The notes under the pieces are model-generated. The model did not search any database, had not been told where the DNA came from, and worked only from the letters and a program-made list of their open reading frames with translations. The translations under genes and the position numbers were made by a program. A DNA stretch of 64,000 nt from Terriglobus roseus DSM 18391 (GTDB lineage: Bacteria; Acidobacteriota; Terriglobia; Terriglobales; Acidobacteriaceae), in the NCBI RefSeq assembly GCF_000265425.1, contig NC_018014.1:1240001-1304000 (forward strand), in the 5' to 3' direction. Of the stretch, positions 1 through 6,857 are shown in pieces; the stretch's first letter is position 1, and every line of letters starts with the position of its first letter.

Positions 1-2190
1 CTTGTCGATCGAGAATGCAAGGCCGACGCGTGGCGCAAACTGCTTCCGGTCTGTGTGCGTAATGGTGGAAGGCAGTCCCGCTTCACTGGACGTTGTGATG
101 TATTGCCCAAAGACCTGGTAAGCACGCGGTGCGGCGAACTGAGCGGTCAGATCCGGCACCGGCCCACTTCCCGATACGATGATCGGTTTAGCACGCGTTG
201 GATCGAACGTGCCCACCTGACCCTTATAGCCATCCAGCCAGGGCGAGTACTCATACCGCAGTCCAAGGTTCAACGTAAGGCGATCGCTCGCGCGGAAGTC
301 GTCCTGAAAGAAGAATTGCCGATAAAGACCCTGCCCGCCAAAGTTGTCTGCAGCGTACGACCGCGTAACCGCCGAAGGATATCCCAGCAGGAAGTCGGCA
401 TAGGCATCGCCAGAGTTTGCGGATGCCGATGACGTGGACGTCGCGTTGTTGCTCGCGTTACCGTTGAAGTTGAACTGCCCGGCGTAGTTGCGGCTGTCAT
501 AGCCCAGCCACTGGTAATAACGGATCAGCGCTCCGAACTTGAACGAATTGCGTCCATGCAGAAGCGTGAAGTTATCCGCAATTTCAAATGCCTTGCGGTC
601 CTGCGACTTAGGACGCTGATCGAAGCCCTGACCCTGTACGGAGTTGTAGCCACTCCAGACGTAATCGGGGAAGGCGCCGCCCGCATCGGGGCGCAGCAGG
701 TCGCCGAAGCCGCCCACACCGAACTGACCGTTGAAGTCCGTTCCCTGCAGGAAAGCGGTAAGGCGTACGTGGCTGGGAAGGAAGTGGGCGCGCAGTTCAT
801 TCACCATGTTGCCGCCAAAGTTTGACGTCAGGCTGGCCGCGATGTCCTGGCCCCACGAGGTCAGGTTGGCCGTGCCAAGCGCCGGTGCGAAGTTGGGATC
901 CACCTCGCGCTGCTTGACGTACACCCAACGGGCCGATAGCCGGTTCCCCGGCGAGATCTGGTGGTCTAGCCGAGTGATGAATTGATCGAACCCAATAGTC
1001 TGATTACCCGCGTAGCTGAACGTGCCCGCGCCCGTGTTCTGCCGGGGGATGTACTGCTGAATCTTGAGCGCAGCTGCGGAAATCCGATTACCGGGAATGG
1101 TGTTGTTCGGGAACTGCTGCGGCACACCGTTGATCAAATTCGTGCGGTCGTAGATGTTGCGCGAGAAGACGCCGGCACGCTGCGCATCCGAAGCAACCGT
1201 TCCGGTGAACGGCTGACCGCTCGTCAAACGCAGACCCTCATAGTTAAAGAAGAAGAACGAACGATTCGATCCGTTGTACAAACCGGGAATTCGAATTGGA
1301 CCGCCGAGATTACCGCCAAACTGGTTTCGCCGAAGCTTCTGCTTCTGCTGTGTACTCGGCAGAAAGTACCGCTTCGCATCGAAGGCATCGTTACGGATGA
1401 ACTCGAACAACGTGCCGTGCAGTCGGTTGGTGCCGGATTTCGTAGTCGCATTGAAGAATGCGCCACCACGGTTGAACTCTGCCGAATACGGGCTCTGCTG
1501 CACGGAAAACTCCTGCAGCGCATCAATCGACGTTTGAATGAATGTGCCGCCCTGGTGCTGCTCGCTGACATCCACGCCGTCCAACAGGAATGAGGTGGCA
1601 CTGCCGCGAATACCGCTGATGACATTGCCGTTCACTACCTCAGGACGGATCGCAAGCGAGTTGCCTGTAGGCGGCAGGAGTGCTGCACCCGGCGTCAGGC
1701 TGGCCAATTGGTAGAAGCCGCGACCGTTGAGTGGCAACTCTGTCAGTTGCTGATTTGTGATCACCTGGCCAGACGTTGCAGAGTCCGTCGAAAGGAGTGG
1801 TGCGGTCGTGTTCACCTCGACCACCTCTGTTGCCGAACCAATCGTCAGACCCACGTCCTGGCGAACAATCTGGCCGACCTGCACCTCGATGGTCTTGGTG
1901 TTCGCCGTGGTGAATCCCGGCGCATTGACGGTAAGGACATAGTTGCCGGCGGGCACCGGAGTGATCACATACTCGCCGGATCCATTCGTAACACCGGTCT
2001 GCGTGATGTTCGTGTCCAGGTTCCGCACCTGCACGGTCACACCGGGGACGGAAGCGCCCTGGGGATCGCTGATTCTTCCCACAAAACGCCCTTGTTCCAC
2101 CTGCGCGTGAAGACCGCCTACGTGAATCGCCGCCAGGGCCAAAGACCCGATCAGCACTCGTTGAAATTTTGTTTCGCACCTTGCCTGCAT
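1..2190 (-). CDS. TonB-dependent receptor, Oar-like (3' end outside window)
   Basis: This is an outer-membrane TonB-dependent transporter of the acidobacterial Oar/SusC-like type, reading from ATG at 2190 down to base 1, so the C-terminal part of the barrel is missing. The first ~30 residues form a signal peptide ending in LHAQ. Residues ~32-115 are a carboxypeptidase regulatory-like beta-sandwich (VSDP..ASVPGVTV, then NAPGF). The plug follows with the typical TELPLNGRGF and LDGVDVSEQ motifs, then aromatic-rich beta strands. It is divergent from a FadR-type regulator at 2439, and two copies of a short palindrome lie in the shared promoter region, so substrate-controlled expression is likely. 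The substrate cannot be read from the sequence; oligosaccharides or peptides are usual for this class. Confidence 0.93.
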   Translation of the reverse strand, partial: MQARCETKFQRVLIGSLALAAIHVGGLHAQVEQGRFVGRISDPQGASVPGVTVQVRNLDTNITQTGVTNGSGEYVITPVPAGNYVLTVNAPGFTTANTKTIEVQVGQIVRQDVGLTIGSATEVVEVNTTAPLLSTDSATSGQVITNQQLTELPLNGRGFYQLASLTPGAALLPPTGNSLAIRPEVVNGNVISGIRGSATSFLLDGVDVSEQHQGGTFIQTSIDALQEFSVQQSPYSAEFNRGGAFFNATTKSGTNRLHGTLFEFIRNDAFDAKRYFLPSTQQKQKLRRNQFGGNLGGPIRIPGLYNGSNRSFFFFNYEGLRLTSGQPFTGTVASDAQRAGVFSRNIYDRTNLINGVPQQFPNNTIPGNRISAAALKIQQYIPRQNTGAGTFSYAGNQTIGFDQFITRLDHQISPGNRLSARWVYVKQREVDPNFAPALGTANLTSWGQDIAASLTSNFGGNMVNELRAHFLPSHVRLTAFLQGTDFNGQFGVGGFGDLLRPDAGGAFPDYVWSGYNSVQGQGFDQRPKSQDRKAFEIADNFTLLHGRNSFKFGALIRYYQWLGYDSRNYAGQFNFNGNASNNATSTSSASANSGDAYADFLLGYPSAVTRSYAADNFGGQGLYRQFFFQDDFRASDRLTLNLGLRYEYSPWLDGYKGQVGTFDPTRAKPIIVSGSGPVPDLTAQFAAPRAYQVFGQYITTSSEAGLPSTITHTDRKQFAPRVGLAFSIDK

Positions 2191-2252
2191 AACCACCTCT
2201 GGGCACTGCTTCAGGCCGACGTCCGCCCGCTCGTTTTCCGAACGCGGGCAAA

Positions 2253-2349
2253 GGTACTACCAATTTTCAAATGTTGTCAACGTCATTGTGACCGGTATTT
2301 TGCGGTCACGGCGGGCATTGGAAGGTGTGAAAGTTCGAAAGGTACTACC
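2253..2349. promoter_or_regulatory. Paired GGTACTACC boxes, candidate FadR-family operators
   Basis: The 9-bp sequence GGTACTACC (GGTA, central C, TACC: a perfect odd palindrome) occurs at 2253-2261 and again at 2341-2349, each followed by AAT. Both copies lie between the divergent starts of the TonB receptor (2190) and the FadR-like regulator (2439). FadR-subfamily GntR proteins bind short palindromes of the TGGTnnnACCA type, and these boxes resemble that. The assignment to the neighbouring regulator is inferred from position and motif shape. Confidence 0.55.
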
Positions 2350-2438
2350 AATGCAAAGGAGTCGTCAAGGCGGCCTCGGCAGTGTGTTGCTGCGTCGTTT
2401 TGGTCCTTTTTCAATCTTCGTTTGACCGGCGTCGACGC

Positions 2439-3254
2439 ATGCCCGATGATGCCGACATGGCCAAGGCTTCGTCTTCTCGGAAACCCGTTACTCTCACACG
2501 TGCGTCCACAGGGAAAGATGATGTCACCCAGGTCCTCATCACACAGTTTCAGCAGATGCTGCGGGATGGCAAGCTAAGCCAGGGCGATAGGCTGCCACCG
2601 GAACGCGAGCTGGCAGCCCACTTCAACGTGGCGCGTTCCTCCTTGCGACAGGCGCTCAAGGTGCTGGAGATCCTCGGGGTCATCACGCAGCGTGTCGGGG
2701 ACGGCAGTTACCTGAATTCAGACGTCGCCGCGATCCTCGCGGTCCCACTCGAGTTTCTTTTTCTGCTGGACGATACGACCGTCGAAGACCTAACAGAACT
2801 GCGTCTCCTGATGGAGCCCGGCCTCGCTCGTCTTGCGGCGCAACGTGCCACGCCAGAAGACATTGCAATGTTGCATCAATCCATCCTTGACCTGGAAAGC
2901 AGCTCCAACGACAAGCTGAAGCTCGTGTCTTCCGATCTCTTGTTCCACCGTGCGATCTTTCTGGCATCGAAAAATCGCACTGCCGCAAACCTCTTCCACA
3001 ACATCCATCGGGCCATGGCAAAGATGATGTTGGTAACCTCGCAACTGGTCGACTTGGAGCACACGCTCGCATTCCACAAACCAATCATGCAGGCGATCGA
3101 AAAGGGCAAAGGCGATCTCGCAGCCCGACTGATGAAGGAACATCTCGAGGACGCGCGCGAACTTCTGATCAAGGAGCGCGATCACCAACCCAAACCAAGG
3201 TTAGGGAATGCCCGGCGGCACGTGCCGTCTTTAAGGGCACCCGTCAATCACTGA
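2439..3254 (+). CDS. GntR family transcriptional regulator, FadR subfamily
   Basis: A cytoplasmic DNA-binding regulator of about 271 residues. The N-terminal winged helix shows the GntR signature (LRDGKLSQGDRLPPERELA, then VARSSLRQALKVLE and a GDGSYL wing). The C-terminal half is an all-helical FCD ligand domain (LTELRLLMEPGLARLAAQRAT; FHRAIFLASKN; HKPIMQAIEKGD-like stretch) that in this family binds a small acid or sugar acid, often through a metal site. The open frame extends to a GTG at 2382, but ATG 2439 (or 2457) gives a normal N-terminus. It is divergent from the TonB receptor and probably controls it and itself through the GGTACTACC boxes. The ligand is unknown. Confidence 0.9.
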   Translation: MPDDADMAKASSSRKPVTLTRASTGKDDVTQVLITQFQQMLRDGKLSQGDRLPPERELAAHFNVARSSLRQALKVLEILGVITQRVGDGSYLNSDVAAILAVPLEFLFLLDDTTVEDLTELRLLMEPGLARLAAQRATPEDIAMLHQSILDLESSSNDKLKLVSSDLLFHRAIFLASKNRTAANLFHNIHRAMAKMMLVTSQLVDLEHTLAFHKPIMQAIEKGKGDLAARLMKEHLEDARELLIKERDHQPKPRLGNARRHVPSLRAPVNH

Positions 3255-3316
3255 CGCTGAGGCGTTGCATTAAACCTTTGTCACAGTTGCCGCGGATGTC
3301 CGTCTTTCACTTCGGA

Positions 3317-5257
3317 CTACAAGGGACGTGACTCAAAGTCACTCAGCGAGCCCGTCGGCAGAATCATCCGTAAAGAGTTAAGAATCGAGAGAAGATCGAT
3401 GATCTCTTGTGCGATCGCGCCTTGGATAGGGCTTAACCATCCGCACGAAGCTGCGGCCATTCCAAGCAGACTCAACCCCATCCCGCCAACGGCGCTGATC
3501 AGCGCGATGCCACGCATGCGCCGGCCGATGTGCATCAGTTCATCCACGCTTACAAGCGACGACTGAAGAATGACCGCACCTGCTGCCTCCGATGTGATGT
3601 CGCTGTTGACGCCAAGCGCGACACCGGCAGTAGCGGCCATCATGGCCGGAGCATCGTTGATGCCATCGCCAAGGTAGAGGGTGTGTTCCTTCAGCGTGGC
3701 CTGGCGAACGAATTCAACTTTCTCTTCTGGGCTCTTACCGCCGTAGGCTTCGGTGATGCCCATGCCAGATGCAAAGAGCGCGACCTCCGCAGGGCGATCG
3801 CCTGAGAGCAGGACCACGCGAGTGATGTGGTGCCTGGAGTCGAGGTGTTGTAGGAAAGGCTTACTCTCAGCCCGAGGCTGATCCTGAAAGTGCATGACGC
3901 CTGCAAGCTTGCCGTCGATAAGCAGCACGCATTCAAGCCCGGGTGCGACTGGGGGCATGGCTAACAGTTGCTCCCGGGAGAGCTTGCCGCGACCTGTCAC
4001 GGTTACGAGCTTTCCTGCAACGTGCCCCGTCAGCCCCGTTCCGGGAGCCTCAGAGACATCTTCAACCTTGAGGCGAACCAATCCCTGCTGCTCTGCCGCA
4101 GTGACCACGGCGCTTGCAAGCGGGTGCTTTGAGTAGCGCTCAACGCTGGCGACATACTGCAGTGCCATGTCGCTGGAGGTATCGCCGAAACAGTCGATCG
4201 TGGTGAGGCTTGGTTTGCCGTAAGTCAGCGTTCCCGTCTTGTCCACAATGAGGACATGACAGGTTTCGATGGTTTCGAGAATGGACGGATCTTTGATGAT
4301 GATGCCGCGCTTTGCACCCACGGAAATGGCGCCGATGATAGCAACGGGGATCGAGATCAGGAGCGGACAAGGCGTCGCGATGACGAGCACAGCAAGGAAG
4401 CGTTCTGAATGGCCACTGAAGTACCAGCTCGCCAGCGCGATCAGGATGGCGGCCGGGGTGTACCAGGAACCAAGGCGGTCTCCGAGGCGCTGTATCCGTG
4501 GTCGATTCTCTTCGGAAGCGTGCAGGACTTCGACAATCTTTGCGTACCGCGAGTCACTTGCGATCTTCGAAGCGCGGATGGTAAGTGCGACGTTGCCATT
4601 GATCGCACCGGATAGGACGGTCGTTCCCGGAACCTTGGCAATCAGGAAGGGCTCGCCCGTCAGGTAAGACTCGTCCATGCTGCCCTCACCGCTGACGACC
4701 TGCCCATCCACCGGGCAAATCTCATGGGGGTAGATGATCAGTTCGTCGCCGACGGCAATGGTATCGATGGCAATGTCTACCACTGACTCACCGGCTCGAT
4801 GAGCGGCCTGTGGCATCCGTTTGGCTAGCGCGCTAAGTACGGAAGATGCACGTCCTGTCGCGTAACCTTCAAGCGCTTGTCCGCCGGAGAGCATCAGCAC
4901 AACGAGCGCGGCGACCCAGTATTGCCCCAATATCAGAGATGCGACAATCGACATCAACGCAAGAATATCGACGCTGAAGTTACCCTTGATGAGTTGTTGA
5001 ACAAGCGCGATCGCCAGGGGGATGCTGGCGCCCGCAACGGCAACGAGCAGCACGATGTTGAGAAGGGCCCCGTCGTGCAGGAGCAGCTTCACGCCCAAGG
5101 CCCCTAACATCCCGGCAACGATGAACGCAGCGATCGAGATATGTGTTGCGGGCCTGTCGAGCCATGTGCTCAGGGCGTTCGGCTTATCCAAGGTCTTCTC
5201 CGCATTAACAACAGTAGTGACCTTGAGTGGCGGGAATTTGTGACGCTCGTCACACAT
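3317..5257 (-). CDS. Heavy-metal/cation P1B-type ATPase with TPC motif, no HMA domain
   Basis: An inner-membrane P-type ATPase of 646 residues. It has membrane helices near residues 40-125, the actuator TGEP at ~200, the intramembrane motif TPC at ~295, the phosphorylation site DKTGTLT at ~339, an SKHPLA motif in the nucleotide-binding domain, a SGDRP segment and GDGINDAPA. The TPC instead of CPC or SPC sets it apart from classical Cu+ and Zn2+/Cd2+ pumps; the transported ion is therefore uncertain. There is no N-terminal metal-binding domain. It is divergent from a universal stress protein and shares a CRP-like palindrome with it. The ATG at 5257 lies right at that palindrome, so the true start may be a little downstream. 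Confidence 0.88.
   Translation of the reverse strand: MCDERHKFPPLKVTTVVNAEKTLDKPNALSTWLDRPATHISIAAFIVAGMLGALGVKLLLHDGALLNIVLLVAVAGASIPLAIALVQQLIKGNFSVDILALMSIVASLILGQYWVAALVVLMLSGGQALEGYATGRASSVLSALAKRMPQAAHRAGESVVDIAIDTIAVGDELIIYPHEICPVDGQVVSGEGSMDESYLTGEPFLIAKVPGTTVLSGAINGNVALTIRASKIASDSRYAKIVEVLHASEENRPRIQRLGDRLGSWYTPAAILIALASWYFSGHSERFLAVLVIATPCPLLISIPVAIIGAISVGAKRGIIIKDPSILETIETCHVLIVDKTGTLTYGKPSLTTIDCFGDTSSDMALQYVASVERYSKHPLASAVVTAAEQQGLVRLKVEDVSEAPGTGLTGHVAGKLVTVTGRGKLSREQLLAMPPVAPGLECVLLIDGKLAGVMHFQDQPRAESKPFLQHLDSRHHITRVVLLSGDRPAEVALFASGMGITEAYGGKSPEEKVEFVRQATLKEHTLYLGDGINDAPAMMAATAGVALGVNSDITSEAAGAVILQSSLVSVDELMHIGRRMRGIALISAVGGMGLSLLGMAAASCGWLSPIQGAIAQEIIDLLSILNSLRMILPTGSLSDFESRPL
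5239..5254. promoter_or_regulatory. CRP/FNR-like palindrome TGTGA-N6-TCACA
   Basis: The 16-bp inverted repeat TGTGACGCTCGTCACA is a perfect match to the TGTGA-N6-TCACA form used by CRP-type regulators. It sits at the head of the P1B ATPase and about 90 bp in front of the universal stress protein gene, so it could serve both divergent units. The regulator itself is not in the window. Chance occurrence in one promoter is possible. Confidence 0.45.
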
Positions 5258-5344
5258 GCTGCCAACGCAAAGGCCTATGATCGGTGCTCGCCAGCGATCC
5301 AGAAAATTCTGGTTAGCATCGGTGAACGAAAGGCCTGCTAATCA

Positions 5345-6193
5345 ATGGTTCCTGACCAAATCATCTTCGCTACGGACTTCTCTCCTGCTTCTCTAGCCGC
5401 ACGATCCATCGCAGTGACAATGGCTAAGTTGTTCCACTGCAGGATTCAGATCGTTCACGTCTTTGAGTATGTGGCCCGGCATCCCTATCGGATTCCAGTC
5501 GAGTGGATGATCGGGATGATCCGGACGGATGCGGAACGCCAGCTGTTAGAGGTTCATCAGGCAATCACCATGTTGGGCGTTGAGGCCACGACACTTCTCG
5601 TGGAGGATGGCATTCCAGAGAAAGAGATACTGAACTGTGCAAAGTCGTATAAGTCTCCGATGATCGTGATCGGCACGCACGCAATCGGTGGCATGGACAG
5701 GTTCCTGCTGGGTTCAACAGCAGAATATGTTCTGCGAGAAGCTGATTGCCCGGTCGTCACGGTCGGGCCACACGTTCAGCCTGTAAGTGCGACAGGCTCG
5801 TTTCGTCAGCTGCTGTTTGCGACTGATTTCCGTCCGGACTCGTTAAAAGCCGCCCCCTTTGTCGCCACATTGCGCGAGGCCACTCCCTGCAAACTTGCGG
5901 TCCTCAATGTACAACGGTCCGATCAACTCCCCGTCGCGACAACGTTGTTTGATCCGCTGCGGCTTATCTTGGATCGACTTGGTGCCAGTCACACTTATCC
6001 AGAAACGGAATATCTAACCCTGCATGGCGATGCGGTAGCACAGGCCATCAGTAATGAGGCGGAACGTCTTCCGGCAGACCTTCTCGTGCTCGGCGTCAAA
6101 CGAGCCTCCGCGTTCATAACTCATCTCGCGCCGAAGGTGGCATTTCAGGTGATCGCCGCTGCGCCGTGTGCTGTTTTGACCATCTCGTCCTGA
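5345..6193 (+). CDS. Universal stress protein, tandem Usp domains
   Basis: A soluble 282-residue protein with two Usp domains in tandem. The first (~1-145) ends in the ATP-binding signature G-x2-G-x9-G-S (GTHAIGG ... GSTAEYVLR) followed by CPVVTVG. The second (~155-282) keeps the fold (LLFATDFRPDS; LLVLGVKRA; APCAVLTIS) but lacks the glycine-rich signature, so only the first half should bind nucleotide. Such tandem proteins are common in anaerobiosis and stress regulons. It lies upstream of a membrane protein and a cation ATPase in the same direction, with a 19-bp gap to the next gene, and divergent from another ATPase. ATG at 5345 is the only good start. Confidence 0.9.
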   Translation: MVPDQIIFATDFSPASLAARSIAVTMAKLFHCRIQIVHVFEYVARHPYRIPVEWMIGMIRTDAERQLLEVHQAITMLGVEATTLLVEDGIPEKEILNCAKSYKSPMIVIGTHAIGGMDRFLLGSTAEYVLREADCPVVTVGPHVQPVSATGSFRQLLFATDFRPDSLKAAPFVATLREATPCKLAVLNVQRSDQLPVATTLFDPLRLILDRLGASHTYPETEYLTLHGDAVAQAISNEAERLPADLLVLGVKRASAFITHLAPKVAFQVIAAAPCAVLTISS

Positions 6194-6212
6194 GTATTGG
6201 GAGGATCATAAG

Positions 6213-6788
6213 ATGCGCTATGAACTTCGGCTCCATCGTTCACTTGCCGCGATTGTGTCAGGGTTGCTGATTGGATTTGTTGTGCTGTTTGTCTATCTGG
6301 ACCATCGGGCGCCAAGCGCCTGGGTCGAGGCGAGCGTGGCTCTCTCTCTGGAGATTGCTGCCGCGACAGGTCTTGTCGCTGTGGGAATCGCCGAGGGGAT
6401 ACTTGCGTTCGAATTCGGAGCGACACATCGGCGAGAGATTCTTACTTACCTGGTGCTTGGCGTCACATCTGTTGTCTGCGGACTTTACCTTACGTTGACT
6501 CAAAGTTCTTCCTTGAAGACGGTCGCGTTGGTTGTTGCACCGCACGCGCTGCTGTTTGGAGTGGCGCAATTACGTGTTTCGCGGCACTTGGGTCATCATC
6601 CGGTCGTGAGGACTGCGCTCATAACCTGGGGTCTATCGGAAGTGTTGATGGCCTTAGCCTTGATTGTGGTATCGAGAGTCTCAGACGCTGCCTCCGCTGG
6701 CTTGTTGGCTTATGTGGCAGCAATGACGGCACTTCAACTGATCGGCTTTCTGATGTACAAGAGAGCTCCGCAAGAGCAGGCGGTCTAA
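6213..6788 (+). CDS. Multi-pass inner-membrane protein of unknown function
   Basis: A 191-residue hydrophobic protein with about six membrane segments separated by short loops (first segment ~12-31, then ~38-60, ~73-92, ~98-115, ~128-146 and ~153-172) and a basic C-terminus. The ATG at 6213 follows a clear GGGAGG ribosome-binding site. It resembles in layout the six-helix DUF308/HdeD-type stress membrane proteins, but no signature motif settles this. It is placed between a universal stress protein and a P-type ATPase and is probably cotranscribed with them. Confidence 0.8.
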   Translation: MRYELRLHRSLAAIVSGLLIGFVVLFVYLDHRAPSAWVEASVALSLEIAAATGLVAVGIAEGILAFEFGATHRREILTYLVLGVTSVVCGLYLTLTQSSSLKTVALVVAPHALLFGVAQLRVSRHLGHHPVVRTALITWGLSEVLMALALIVVSRVSDAASAGLLAYVAAMTALQLIGFLMYKRAPQEQAV

Positions 6789-6857
6789 CAGGGCAAGGTC
6801 AATGGCCATCATGGGCTTGGCTGCTCTGGTGCTTGAGAAAAGAAAGGCCGGCCACGC

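Noticed and set aside
1640..2577. Long open frames on both strands over the start of the left TonB receptor
   Set aside because: They overlap the receptor signal peptide and carboxypeptidase-like domain, which give a better protein, and the plus-strand one runs through the operator boxes.
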